Below are positions 45,204-53,413 of a stretch of 64,000 nt of DNA, in pieces. The notes beneath the pieces are model-generated. The model saw nothing but the letters and a program-made list of their open reading frames with translations. It searched no databases and was not told where the DNA came from. Each line of letters starts with the position of its first letter. Positions within the stretch are counted from its first letter, which is position 1. Position numbers and translations under genes: made by a program. The stretch lies in the NCBI RefSeq assembly GCF_042033325.1, contig NZ_CP160095.1, one strand, 5' to 3'. Source of the stretch: Sneathia sanguinegens. Its GTDB lineage: Bacteria > Fusobacteriota > Fusobacteriia > Fusobacteriales > Leptotrichiaceae.

Positions 45204-46176
45204 AGTATTAGTTTGGCTTTTATTCTGTCTATCAATATTACTAGGTGTTTCATATATAGCTTCAATGGCCATAATGTTAGTAATAGTGGCTTATTCTTTA
45301 TATAAAAGATATAATTTAAAATTTAAATCTATATATATATTATTCCTTTTAAATATACTAGTATGTGTATGTTACAAAAATTATCTTGGAATTGCAACTA
45401 ATATAGCACTGATAGTATTTTTTTATCTAAGTGATATTAGTAATTTGTTAAATTTTTCTGTGATAGTTAAATACTCGGCTATAATGGGCTTAATTGAAAT
45501 AATTTTTTCATTGTTATTAAATCATAGAGCAGGAATTTATAGTTTTTTTAATCCAAATTATTATGGAGCTTATTTAGCTTTATTAATATTAGCATATAGT
45601 TTTAAAAAATATGATAGAAAATATTTAGTGGTATTTATAATAGCACTAATATTAACAGGTTCTAGATTTGCAGTAATTGCTTTGGTTATTACATATACTC
45701 TTAGTATATTTTTCAAAAATAGGACATTAGGAATAAGTTCTATTGTAATAGCTTTAATATATTTTTATTTGGTATATAAGGGAATACTACCCTTCGTTAG
45801 ATCTGATACTATTAGTACCTATCTTGACTTACGATTGTGGATATATCAATTAGGAATAAAAGCTATAAAGACTGGTATATATTTTGGACATGGACCAACA
45901 TATTTTTACGAATACTCAAAGCATGTATATCCGCATACACATAATATTTTAATTGAGTTTATACTAAGTTTTGGTATTTTAGGTTTGATTTATGTAATTT
46001 ATGTATTAAGACATATAAGATTAAATAAAAAAAGATTATTATTATTAGTGTTGGTACTTATACATGGTCTAGCAGATTATACTATTTTTTGGCCTCAAAC
46101 AGCCTTATTATTTTTAATGTTATTTAATAGTGAGGGAAAAAAAGATGTATCAAGTTGCTCAAGTAAAATTAAATGA
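45178..46176 (+). CDS. O-antigen ligase/polymerase-like membrane protein (Wzy_C type)
   Basis: A protein of about 332 residues with nine or ten hydrophobic helices and almost no soluble part except a loop near residues 205-260. That loop contains LRLWIYQLGIKAIKTG, GHGPTYFYEY and the signature HTHNILIEFILSFGILGLI, the H-x2-N-x-(F/L)-(I/L)-E motif of the O-antigen ligase/polymerase family. It would join glycan chains in the periplasm. The start is a GTG; 45178 has better spacing to AAGAGG than 45172. It overlaps dut upstream and the transglutaminase-like gene downstream. The glycan substrate is unknown. Confidence 0.75.
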   Translation: MALEVQEDKVLVWLLFCLSILLGVSYIASMAIMLVIVAYSLYKRYNLKFKSIYILFLLNILVCVCYKNYLGIATNIALIVFFYLSDISNLLNFSVIVKYSAIMGLIEIIFSLLLNHRAGIYSFFNPNYYGAYLALLILAYSFKKYDRKYLVVFIIALILTGSRFAVIALVITYTLSIFFKNRTLGISSIVIALIYFYLVYKGILPFVRSDTISTYLDLRLWIYQLGIKAIKTGIYFGHGPTYFYEYSKHVYPHTHNILIEFILSFGILGLIYVIYVLRHIRLNKKRLLLLVLVLIHGLADYTIFWPQTALLFLMLFNSEGKKDVSSCSSKIK

Positions 46177-47053
46177 AAATATACTTAATTTTAAAGAAAA
46201 TATTGAATATGAAGATGAAGCTTCTCTTTCACATGAAAAAATAAGAAGTGAAGTTAATGAAATTTTATCTAAAAATTGTATGGAAAATTTAGCATATTTA
46301 TCTAGTGTGCTTACTACATCATATGAAAATAAAACAGAAGTAAAATTAAGTATGAAATATGAAGTTACAAAACAACAATATATTAGAGGGATGAAAAAAT
46401 TAAACGACTGGATAAAAGAAAATATAAAAGACGGAATGACAGATTATGAAAAAGTAAAACTTATACATGATTATATTGCAAATAAAGCAGAATACATAAC
46501 TAGTTCAAAAGAGTATAATGTTTATACATGGCTTAGTATTCTAATAGGTAAAGGTGGAGTATGTGATGCATATTCTAATTTATTTTATGAAATGTGTAGA
46601 AAAGCAAATTTAGAAGTGAGAATATTAAGTAATAAAGATCATTCTTGGAATAAGGTCAAAGTAGACGGAGTTTGGTATAATGTTGATGTAACTTGGGATG
46701 ATCCTATTGAAAATTCCGAATTTAATTATATATATTTTTTAAGAAGTGATAGTTTCATTGCTAAAAGTAGAAAAAAACCTAGTGAAAATTTTGAAAAAGC
46801 ATATAAAGATTATCCTAGGTCAAAAATTAAATATACAAATGGCGAAGGTTTAATAGAAAATATTGAAGATTTAAAAAAAGCATTAAAAGAAAAAATTTCT
46901 AAACAAAGAGAATTTAAAATATTTTATGATGGTGTCATAGATGGAGAAACAATATTTGATGTAATAAGAAAAACTATTGGAGATAATAAAGTATATAATG
47001 TAAATATTGTAGATGATAAATTTGGAAAGATGATTTATATAAATATCAAATAA
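46145..47053 (+). CDS. Transglutaminase-like superfamily protein
   Basis: A 302-residue protein. Start at ATG 46145 with GAGGG upstream; there is no signal peptide or membrane helix. The transglutaminase-like core is complete: the Cys in GKGGVCDAYSNLFYEMCRKA, the His in DHSWNKVKVDGVWYN and the Asp in VDVTWDDP. The helical N-terminal region has KLIHDYIANKAEY, typical of this superfamily. Such proteins act as proteases or cross-linkers; the substrate is unknown. A cytoplasmic place is odd for a family often exported. It overlaps the O-antigen-ligase-like gene and ends at a terminator. Confidence 0.82.
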   Translation: MYQVAQVKLNENILNFKENIEYEDEASLSHEKIRSEVNEILSKNCMENLAYLSSVLTTSYENKTEVKLSMKYEVTKQQYIRGMKKLNDWIKENIKDGMTDYEKVKLIHDYIANKAEYITSSKEYNVYTWLSILIGKGGVCDAYSNLFYEMCRKANLEVRILSNKDHSWNKVKVDGVWYNVDVTWDDPIENSEFNYIYFLRSDSFIAKSRKKPSENFEKAYKDYPRSKIKYTNGEGLIENIEDLKKALKEKISKQREFKIFYDGVIDGETIFDVIRKTIGDNKVYNVNIVDDKFGKMIYINIK

Positions 47054-47054
47054 A

Positions 47055-47092
47055 AAAAAGCGATTATGATTTTTATTCATAATCGCTTTTTT
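47055..47092. terminator. Bidirectional terminator between transglutaminase-like gene and purine permease
   Basis: AAAGCGATTATGA and TCATAATCGCTTT form a perfect 13-bp stem, with an A run before and a T run after. It serves both convergent genes. Confidence 0.93.
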
Positions 47093-47094
47093 AA

Positions 47095-48405
47095 TTATAT
47101 AAATGCTTCTACAATATATCTAAGTACAAATATTATTGCTAATATATACATTACAAGTGAAACTTGTTTTCCTTTTCCAGTTATGAATTTTATAACAGTA
47201 TATGAGATTATACCAAATACAATACCATTTGCAATAGAATATGATAAAGGCATCATAATAATTGCAAGGAAAGCAGGTAAACCTTCTGTAAAGTCATTAA
47301 AATCAATTTTAACAACATTACTTATCATAAATAAACCAACTACTATAAGTGCTGATGCTGTTGCACAAGAAGGTATTATAGAAAAAATTGGTTCAAATAT
47401 TAATGATACTAAGAATAAAATAGCTGTAACAAGAGCAGTTAATCCAGTTCTACCACCTTCAGCAACTCCTGTAGCACTTTCAACAAAAGTTGTAACTGTT
47501 GAAGTACCAAGAATAGAACCTACAGTAGTACCAATAGCGTCTGAAAATAATGCTTGTCTTGCTCTTGGAAGTTCTCCTTTTTCATTTAGCATGTCAGCTT
47601 TAGAAGCAACTCCTACTAAAGTTCCAACTGTATCAAATAAATCAACGAATAAAAATGCAAATACAGCAACTAACATGTTAAATGTAAAAATATTTTTAAA
47701 ATCAAATTTGAAAAATACTGGTTCTATACTAGAAGGTAGACCGATTATGTGACTAGGAACTTTTGCAACATGTAAAGGAATTGCAATTAGTGTAGTAATA
47801 AGCATACCAAGTAAGATACCACCTGGTATTTTTTTAATCATTAAGAAAAGTGTAATGAAGATTCCAAAGATAGTAAGTAAAGCTTCAGCACTTGTTAAAT
47901 TTCCTAAAGTTAAAGGTATACCTTTACCAACTGTAACTAAACCAGATTGGAATAAACCTATGAAGGCTATGAATAGTCCAATACCAGCACTAACAGCATT
48001 TTTTAGTGATAAAGGAATGGCATTTACAATTTTTTCACGAATATTTGAAAAAGTTAATATTATAAATATAATACCTTCAATTAAAACTGCAGTTAAAGCA
48101 AATTGCCAACTTAAACCTTTACCAAGAACTATAGTATATGCAAAGTATGCATTAAGCCCCATACCTGGTGCAAGTGCAAAAGGATAATTTGCAGTTAAAG
48201 CCATAATTACAGTTGCAATAAATGCTGAAATAGCTGTAGCAGTAAATACTGCTCCCTTATCCATACCAGTTTCAGATAAAATAGTTGGATTTACAATTAA
48301 AATGTAAGCCATTGTCATAAAAGTTGTAATACCTGCTAAAATTTCAATTTTAACAGAAGATGAATTTTCTTTAAGTTTAAAGAAATTTTCTAAAAATGTT
48401 CTCAT
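47095..48405 (-). CDS. NCS2-family purine permease (guanine/hypoxanthine)
   Basis: A 436-residue transporter with about 12 membrane helices of the AzgA/PbuG branch. Seen: EILAGITTFMTMAYILIVNP near the N terminus, ALAPGMGLNAYFAYTIV, FLFVDLFDTVGTLVGVA and SATGVAEGGRTGLTALV, which are diagnostic. It imports hypoxanthine, guanine or adenine with protons. AGGAGG lies seven bases before the ATG. A ~200-base leader with a PRPP-type ykkC riboswitch precedes it, so uptake should be tied to PRPP, the co-substrate of purine salvage. Monocistronic with terminator after. Confidence 0.93.
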   Translation of the reverse strand: MRTFLENFFKLKENSSSVKIEILAGITTFMTMAYILIVNPTILSETGMDKGAVFTATAISAFIATVIMALTANYPFALAPGMGLNAYFAYTIVLGKGLSWQFALTAVLIEGIIFIILTFSNIREKIVNAIPLSLKNAVSAGIGLFIAFIGLFQSGLVTVGKGIPLTLGNLTSAEALLTIFGIFITLFLMIKKIPGGILLGMLITTLIAIPLHVAKVPSHIIGLPSSIEPVFFKFDFKNIFTFNMLVAVFAFLFVDLFDTVGTLVGVASKADMLNEKGELPRARQALFSDAIGTTVGSILGTSTVTTFVESATGVAEGGRTGLTALVTAILFLVSLIFEPIFSIIPSCATASALIVVGLFMISNVVKIDFNDFTEGLPAFLAIIMMPLSYSIANGIVFGIISYTVIKFITGKGKQVSLVMYILAIIFVLRYIVEAFI

Positions 48406-48460
48406 AAATAATCCTCCTCAAGATCATTTTTAAAAAAATAACTTAAAAGGAAACTTGTTC

Positions 48461-48516
48461 ACAAAAAATACAAAGCCTAGAAGGTAGGCTCCAAGTGAAA
48501 CCTACCTCCTAGGCTT
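48461..48516 (-). terminator. Riboswitch-controlled terminator upstream of the purine permease
   Basis: On the minus strand AAGCCTAGGAGGTAGG (from 48516) pairs with CCTACCTTCTAGGCTT (to 48473), a 16-bp stem with one mismatch, followed by TGTATTTTTT. The 5' arm is the 3' part of the aptamer, so folding of aptamer and terminator is mutually exclusive: ligand should favour read-through. Confidence 0.8.
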
Positions 48517-48586
48517 TTATCCTTTAGGTGTAATGCAATATTTTGCACCTGTGTCGCTCGGTCTAATGAACCCTAGACACACTTTC
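48497..48586 (-). promoter_or_regulatory. ykkC-family riboswitch, probably PRPP-sensing (subtype 2b)
   Basis: Read on the minus strand the leader has the ykkC core: GAAAGTGTGTCTAGGGTTC, then GACCGAGCGACACAGG, then GGATAAAAGCCTAGGAGG and GTAGGTTTC. GAAA at the 5' end can pair with TTTC at the 3' end, the extra outer helix that distinguishes PRPP/ppGpp types from the guanidine type. The order resembles the known PRPP riboswitches of thermophilic Clostridia. The gene downstream is a purine permease, which fits PRPP rather than ppGpp. Subtype is inference; family is firm. Confidence 0.82.
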
Positions 48587-48620
48587 TCTTTTAAGTTATT
48601 TTTTTTGTCTTTGTGCTTAG

Positions 48621-48649
48621 ATAATAGCAGAAATTAAGAAAAATGTCAA
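48621..48649 (-). promoter_or_regulatory. Promoter of the purine permease and its riboswitch
   Basis: On the minus strand TTGACA-like TTGACA (from 48649), 17 bases, TATTAT (to 48621). Transcription would begin about 10 bases before the enclosing stem. Confidence 0.75.
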
Positions 48650-48681
48650 ATATTTAATTTCTTTAATATCTAGTTAAAATA

Positions 48682-48690
48682 TGGTATAAT
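48682..48690 (+). promoter_or_regulatory. Extended -10 promoter of mreC
   Basis: TGGTATAAT (TGn plus consensus -10), 30 bases before mreC and divergent from the permease promoter. Confidence 0.6.
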
Positions 48691-48719
48691 AATTAATAAA
48701 ACAACGAAAGAGTGAAATA

Positions 48720-49538
48720 ATGGGAAATAGATATAAAAAGAAAAATAGGAAAAAAATAATAATATTAGTAATAGTTATTATTATTTTCTTCTTTATAAGA
48801 AAAAAAATAGTAAATGGATATACTATTATAGTAGAAAAAGTTAATTTCAATTTTGTAAAATATAAAAGAAGCATGTATAAGGATGCTATAAATTTTAAGC
48901 AAAAAATTGACATAGTTTCAAATTCTGATAAATATATTGAAGATTATAAAAAACTTCAAGAAAATTATCAAAGGGCTGAATTGAATTTGAATCAAATGGA
49001 AATGTTAAAAGAAGAAAATAATCAATTAAGAAACACACTGAATTTAAAAGAAAATTTGCCATTTGATACTGAAATTGCTGAAGTAATATTGGCGGATTAT
49101 AAAGATGAAGGGCTTATATATATCTCTAAGGGTAGAAATGATGGACTTGCATTAAATCAAGTTGTAATATATGATGGAACTATGATAGGTAAGATTACAA
49201 AATTGGAAAATACATATTCTGAAGTTAGTCTTTTAACAAACAGAGATTTAAAGATAAGTGCTATAATAAATGATGAAGATCCCGTTATTTTAAGAGGAAA
49301 TGGAAATGGTACTTTTTCTGTGAAAAACTATAATAAAGAAATAGATATAGATAAAAATAATATGTTTTCTATTAAAACTTCAGGAATAAGTGATACCATT
49401 TTGAAAGATATAAATATTGGAGCATATTATGTTAAAAATAGGGATTTATTTAAACAAACAAGGGAGTTAATATTTAGACCAAATTATAATTATTCAAAAA
49501 TAAAAATAGTATTAATAGTAAAAGGGGGTAAAAAATAA
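48720..49538 (+). CDS. mreC: Rod-shape-determining protein MreC
   Basis: A 272-residue bitopic protein. A basic N terminus is followed by one membrane helix (about residues 14-28), a coiled coil (about 65-103, with MLKEENNQLRNTLNL) and two beta domains; AEVILADYKDEGLIYISKG followed by RNDGLALNQVVIYDG is the standard MreC core, then GKITKLENTYSEVSLLTNRD. It scaffolds the elongation complex in the periplasm and works with MreB (43.7 kb). MreD is not seen next to it. Overlaps the LolA-like gene by one base. Confidence 0.93.
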   Translation: MGNRYKKKNRKKIIILVIVIIIFFFIRKKIVNGYTIIVEKVNFNFVKYKRSMYKDAINFKQKIDIVSNSDKYIEDYKKLQENYQRAELNLNQMEMLKEENNQLRNTLNLKENLPFDTEIAEVILADYKDEGLIYISKGRNDGLALNQVVIYDGTMIGKITKLENTYSEVSLLTNRDLKISAIINDEDPVILRGNGNGTFSVKNYNKEIDIDKNNMFSIKTSGISDTILKDINIGAYYVKNRDLFKQTRELIFRPNYNYSKIKIVLIVKGGKK

Positions 49539-50008
49539 TGAAAAAATATTTATTAATTTTATTTTTTTCAATTATAAGTTTTTCTAATTTTTTAAGTACA
49601 TCATTTAATGCAAGAATACATGAAATAAGTGGAAATAGAGAAAAAGTTTATCTTTTAAAATATAGTCCTAATTTTATAGAAGTAAAGGTTGAATTTCCTA
49701 ATACGAATAAAGGTGAAATATATACATACAAAAATGGTAAAAAATATATATATTTTCCTAAGTTAAAACAAACAGTAGAACAAAGTATATCTAATTCAGA
49801 CAATGATTTATTTAAAATGTTAAATGAAATGAAAAAAATAAATAAAAGTTGCACAAAGAATAATAAAACTTATTATGTTAAAAATGGTAAAATTGAAAAA
49901 ATAAGTACAAAAACTTATACTGTAAATTTTGAATATGTAAATGAAAAGCCTAGAAAAATAACAATAGTTAGTGGAAAAGATCATGTGGAATTTTTATGGA
50001 CATATTAA
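49538..50008 (+). CDS. LolA-like outer-membrane lipoprotein carrier
   Basis: A 156-residue secreted protein. The signal peptide is MKKYLLILFFSIISFSNF. The mature part follows the LolA/LolB-like half-barrel: FNARIHEISGNREKVYLLKY, then FIEVKVEFPNTNKGEIYTYK, NGKKYIYFPKLKQTVEQ, and the last strands. The phrase GEIYTY..G.K.IYFP is usual for LolA-type carriers. It would shuttle lipoproteins through the periplasm, consistent with the LolC/E and LolD genes 2.3 kb downstream. It is shorter than E. coli LolA. It overlaps mreC and recO. Confidence 0.7.
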   Translation: MKKYLLILFFSIISFSNFLSTSFNARIHEISGNREKVYLLKYSPNFIEVKVEFPNTNKGEIYTYKNGKKYIYFPKLKQTVEQSISNSDNDLFKMLNEMKKINKSCTKNNKTYYVKNGKIEKISTKTYTVNFEYVNEKPRKITIVSGKDHVEFLWTY

Positions 50009-50595
50009 AAGACGAAGCAATAGTCTTAAAAAGAAAATTCTATAATGAAGATAATATATTTGTTAGTATATTTTCAAAAGAATATGGAAAAGTAACCTGT
50101 TTAGCTTATGGGATAAGAAAAAGCAAAAAAAAAGAGTTATATGCTCTTAATCCAACAAATTATATTTCTTTTGAAATAAATAAGAAGGGGATAAATAGCA
50201 TTTTAAAAGATTTTTATTTGCTTGAGAATTTTTCAAAAATTTATTCTAGTATTGAAAAAGTTCAAATATCTATATATATAGTTTATGTACTCGACAAAGT
50301 TCTTGAATATACACAATGTGAAAAAGATTTGTATGATGATATAAAAAAAATATATAAATTTTTGAATGAAGTAGATAATAAATTCTTTTTGAATCAAGAA
50401 TATCAAGATAAATTCTTATATAGATTTTTAAAAAGACTTTGTTTAGATTTAGGAATATATGATGATAGTATAATTAAAAATATTAGTGTAGCTAGAGAAA
50501 AAGTTAAGATATTTGAAAGATATTTATCAGCATATTTTGATATAGAAATAGACTATAATAAAATAATAAAAAGGAGTATATATGAAAAAAATTAG
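49996..50595 (+). CDS. recO: DNA repair protein RecO (short form)
   Basis: A 199-residue protein of the RecFOR recombination-mediator path that loads RecA on gapped DNA. The N-terminal OB fold has DEAIVLKRKFYNEDNIFVSI, then FSKEYGKVTCLAYGIRKSK, the best RecO marks. The C-terminal helical domain is present (LYRFLKRLCLDLGI) but the four-cysteine zinc site of many RecO proteins is absent, and it is 40-50 residues shorter than E. coli RecO. It overlaps the LolA-like gene by 13 bases and the EIIA gene by 14. Confidence 0.85.
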   Translation: MDILKDEAIVLKRKFYNEDNIFVSIFSKEYGKVTCLAYGIRKSKKKELYALNPTNYISFEINKKGINSILKDFYLLENFSKIYSSIEKVQISIYIVYVLDKVLEYTQCEKDLYDDIKKIYKFLNEVDNKFFLNQEYQDKFLYRFLKRLCLDLGIYDDSIIKNISVAREKVKIFERYLSAYFDIEIDYNKIIKRSIYEKN

Positions 50596-51040
50596 TGAAT
50601 ATTTAAAGGTACAAAGTATAGACTTAGATTTAAAGTCAAAAGATAAAAAAGCTATTTTAAAAGAATTGTTTGAAAAATTAGAAAATTGTAAAGAAGTTAC
50701 AAACAAGGAAAAATGCTATGAAGATTTATTAGAAAGAGAAAAACTTGGAAGTACAGGTATAGGTGAAGGTTTTGCTATACCACATGCAAAATCAACAGGT
50801 GTTAGTGAATTGATTATGACAGTCGGTATTTCAAAAGAACCAATTGAATATGAAGCTGTAGATGGAAAACCAGTTAACATATTTTTCATGTTTTTATCAC
50901 CAAATGAATTATCACAAGAATATTTAATATTGTTAGCTAAAATTTCAAGATACATAAGAGAAAATAATTTTAAGACACAATTACTTAATGCTAAAACACA
51001 AGAAGATATAGTTCAAATATTAAATTCAAAGGATGAATAG
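50582..51040 (+). CDS. PTS EIIA domain protein (fructose/PtsN type)
   Basis: A 152-residue stand-alone phosphocarrier. LLEREKLGSTGIGEGFAIPH includes the phosphorylatable His at the end, followed by AKSTGVSELIMTVGISKEPI; IFFMFLSPNELSQEYLILLAKISR is the C-terminal core. There is no EIIB or EIIC domain attached and none in the window, so a regulatory PtsN-like role is likelier than sugar uptake. A paralogue is encoded at 58434. The start overlaps recO, with AAAGGAG upstream. Confidence 0.88.
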   Translation: MKKISEYLKVQSIDLDLKSKDKKAILKELFEKLENCKEVTNKEKCYEDLLEREKLGSTGIGEGFAIPHAKSTGVSELIMTVGISKEPIEYEAVDGKPVNIFFMFLSPNELSQEYLILLAKISRYIRENNFKTQLLNAKTQEDIVQILNSKDE

Positions 51041-51043
51041 AAT

Positions 51044-51502
51044 ATGAGATGTATTTTTTGTAAGTATGAAGATACAAGTGTAGTAGATTCAAGGTTGATA
51101 GATAATAATAAAATTAAAAGAAGAAGAGAATGTAAAAAGTGTAAAAAAAGATTTAATACTTATGAAGAAGTTGAACAACAACCTATACTTGTTATAAAAA
51201 AGGACGGAAGTACACAACCATTTTCAAAAAATAAGATATATAATAGTATAACTAGAGCCTTAATAAAAAGAAATATTAAACCTGAATGTATACAAGATTT
51301 AGTTTTAGATATAGAAAATGAAATAAGGGAAGGTTATTCTAAGGGGATAAATAGTAAAAAAATTGGAGAAATAATTTTAAAAAAATTATTGCTAATAGAT
51401 GAAGTTGCCTATGTGCGTTTTGCATCAGTATATAATAAATTTGATAATTTAGATAGTTTTATTGAAATAATAAATAAAATAAAAAAGGAAAAGGAAGAAT
51501 AA
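51044..51502 (+). CDS. nrdR: Transcriptional repressor NrdR
   Basis: A 152-residue zinc-ribbon/ATP-cone repressor of ribonucleotide reductase genes. The ribbon is MRCIFCKYEDTSVVDSRL with a second pair in CKKCKKRFNTYE, giving four zinc cysteines. The ATP cone follows: LVIKKDGSTQPFSKNKIYNS and EVAYVRFASVYNKFDNLDSF. It senses dATP/ATP. Standard length. It sits four bases after the EIIA stop and one base before the divIC-like gene. No nrd genes are in the window. Confidence 0.96.
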   Translation: MRCIFCKYEDTSVVDSRLIDNNKIKRRRECKKCKKRFNTYEEVEQQPILVIKKDGSTQPFSKNKIYNSITRALIKRNIKPECIQDLVLDIENEIREGYSKGINSKKIGEIILKKLLLIDEVAYVRFASVYNKFDNLDSFIEIINKIKKEKEE

Positions 51503-51503
51503 A

Positions 51504-51806
51504 ATGAATAGTAAATTATGGAAAATGTATCTTTATATATTCGTGTGTTTTTTTGCTATATTTTTATTATTTCCTTTTTTTAAGAAACAATATTTAATAA
51601 GAGTTGAAAATCAAAAGACAAAAGTTTTAAAACAGCAAATAGAGGAACAGAAGAAGAAAAAATTAAATTTGGAAAAAGCCATAAAAGAAAATGAAGATAC
51701 TGGAAATATAGAAAAAATAGCAAGAGATAATTTGAATATGTCAGAAGAAAATGAAAGAATTTATAAATTTGTAGATAAGAAAGAGGATAAAAATGGAGAA
51801 AATTGA
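51504..51806 (+). CDS. DivIC/FtsB-like septum formation initiator
   Basis: A 100-residue bitopic protein: short N terminus, one membrane helix (about residues 8-25), then a coiled coil (about 33-68: ENQKTKVLKQQIEEQKKKKL) and the C-terminal NIEKIARDNLNMSEENERIY, the usual FtsB/DivIC ending. Such proteins link FtsL and FtsQ/DivIB in the divisome. It follows nrdR by one base and overlaps the next gene by 14. Confidence 0.82.
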   Translation: MNSKLWKMYLYIFVCFFAIFLLFPFFKKQYLIRVENQKTKVLKQQIEEQKKKKLNLEKAIKENEDTGNIEKIARDNLNMSEENERIYKFVDKKEDKNGEN

Positions 51807-52266
51807 TGATATATTAGAAAAAGTTTCAGAACAAAAATTAGATGAACAGCAAGAAAAAAGTGTATTTCGTTTAGAAAAATCTTATTATATTAAGTCGCTT
51901 ATTTTAATAGTCGTTTTAGTTTTTGTTATTTTTACAGAAATATATAAATTTTCTAGAAAGCCTTTGCTTCAAATTATAATAATTGTATTAGTAATATTAT
52001 ATTTAGCTTTTTATATTTATAAATTATTTAAATACAAATTAGTAATTGATAATAATATCTTAAGCTATGGTAAAACGAAAATTAATTTAAAAGAAATTAA
52101 AAGTGTAAAGCTTATGAGAACTCATGTTGGCGGTACAAAATACGATAATTGCTTAGCACTAGTAGATAATAAAAATGAAAGATATATAATAAGGCTTAAT
52201 ATTTCAAATAAATATTTATTTATAGCAAAAATATCAAAAATTACAAAAAAGAAAGTAGAAAAATAA
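51793..52266 (+). CDS. Two-TM protein with PH-like domain, function unknown
   Basis: A 157-residue protein: N-terminal acidic helix, two membrane helices (about residues 33-50 and 57-75), then a short beta-rich domain YKLVIDNNILSYGKTKINLK, ending with a helix. This layout matches bacterial PH-like membrane proteins (bPH/YcxB type), but no family is certain. It lies between a divisome gene and the LolC/E permease gene, with 1 base before the latter, so it belongs to the envelope operon. Confidence 0.65.
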   Translation: MEKIDDILEKVSEQKLDEQQEKSVFRLEKSYYIKSLILIVVLVFVIFTEIYKFSRKPLLQIIIIVLVILYLAFYIYKLFKYKLVIDNNILSYGKTKINLKEIKSVKLMRTHVGGTKYDNCLALVDNKNERYIIRLNISNKYLFIAKISKITKKKVEK

Positions 52267-52267
52267 A

Positions 52268-53413
52268 ATGGTTGAACTATTTATAGCATATAGACATATA
52301 AAAGAAAGAAAATTTCAGACAATAATTTCAATTATTGCAGTAGCATTAGCATTAATAGTTTTCGTTGTTTCATTGACCATATCAAATGGTTTAAAAGAAA
52401 ATATGCTAAATTCTTTATTGTCTTTAAGTCCACATATAAGTGTTACATATACACCTAAAAAAGAAGGAGACTATAAAAAGATAATTGAAGAAATAAAAGA
52501 AAAAGGAGCAGAAACAACCGTATCTAATGTATATATTCAAGGTTTTGTTAAATATAATGAGAATAATTATACTCCTATTATTAGGGCAACACAAATAGAT
52601 AAATTAAATTTGCATATTGTAAAAAAAATATCAAATAGTGGTCAGGATTATGCATACATAGGTCAAGAAATGGCAAATGGTATGAAACTTAATTTGGGCG
52701 ATGAAATAAATGTAATTTCATTAAATGGTCGTGAAATTAGAGTTAAGATAATAGGTTTTTTTAGAACGGGATATTTAGAATATGATAGCAATTTAGTTTT
52801 ATTACCATTAGAAACAGGGCAAATATTAGAAGAAACTGGAGATAATATTAATAGCTTAGATGTTAGGGTTAAAAATCCAGGAGATATTAAAAAACTTAAT
52901 AAATTAAAAGAAAATATAAATTCAATTAATGGGGATATAAAAGCAATAACTTGGGCTGATGAAAATCAAAATTTATTAGCTGCAGTTCATTTTGAAGAAT
53001 TTATACTTATTTTAATATTAAGTATGCTAGTATTAATATCAAGTTTCATAGTATCAATAATTTTAAATATATTGATAAGGGAAAAAACAAGTGATATAGG
53101 AATATTAAAAGCCTGTGGATATACTAAGAAACAAATTTTACATATTTTTGTTACTGAAGGTCTCATACTAGGTTTAAGTGGTATAGTAATTTCAATAATT
53201 TTATCACCTATTTGTTTAAAGATTATTCAATATATTTCTTCAAATTATTTAGTAAAGACCTATTATATTACAAAATTACCTATTAAAATGGACTTTTTAG
53301 AATTAACTTTAGTTTATTTTATAGCATTTATAATAATATTATTAGCATCATATATACCAGCTAAAAAAGCTGCTAAATTAGATGTTACGGAGGCGATAAA
53401 ATTTAACTTATGA
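52268..53413 (+). CDS. Lipoprotein-releasing ABC permease LolC/LolE
   Basis: A 381-residue FtsX/MacB-family permease. Membrane helix 1 (about residues 20-42) is followed by a ~210-residue periplasmic domain and three C-terminal helices. The start LFIAYRHIKERKFQTIISII is characteristic of LolC/E, as are EKTSDIGILKACGYTKKQI and the ending YIPAKKAAKLDVTEAIKF. It is encoded with LolD next door (overlap 4 bases). A single LolC/E-type subunit suggests a homodimeric LolF-like transporter extracting lipoproteins from the inner membrane. Confidence 0.9.
   Translation: MVELFIAYRHIKERKFQTIISIIAVALALIVFVVSLTISNGLKENMLNSLLSLSPHISVTYTPKKEGDYKKIIEEIKEKGAETTVSNVYIQGFVKYNENNYTPIIRATQIDKLNLHIVKKISNSGQDYAYIGQEMANGMKLNLGDEINVISLNGREIRVKIIGFFRTGYLEYDSNLVLLPLETGQILEETGDNINSLDVRVKNPGDIKKLNKLKENINSINGDIKAITWADENQNLLAAVHFEEFILILILSMLVLISSFIVSIILNILIREKTSDIGILKACGYTKKQILHIFVTEGLILGLSGIVISIILSPICLKIIQYISSNYLVKTYYITKLPIKMDFLELTLVYFIAFIIILLASYIPAKKAAKLDVTEAIKFNL

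Larger units (their letters stand above)
48437..48600 (-). promoter_or_regulatory. Perfect 13-bp stem enclosing the riboswitch and its terminator
   Basis: In the leader RNA, AATAACTTAAAAG (from 48600 to 48588) is the exact complement of CTTTTAAGTTATT (from 48449 to 48437), and a T run follows. It can close the entire riboswitch-terminator unit; see findings. Confidence 0.6.

Noticed and set aside
47066..47752. A 228-residue plus-strand frame over the purine permease gene
   Set aside because: Antisense shadow of the NCS2 permease, which has clear family motifs.
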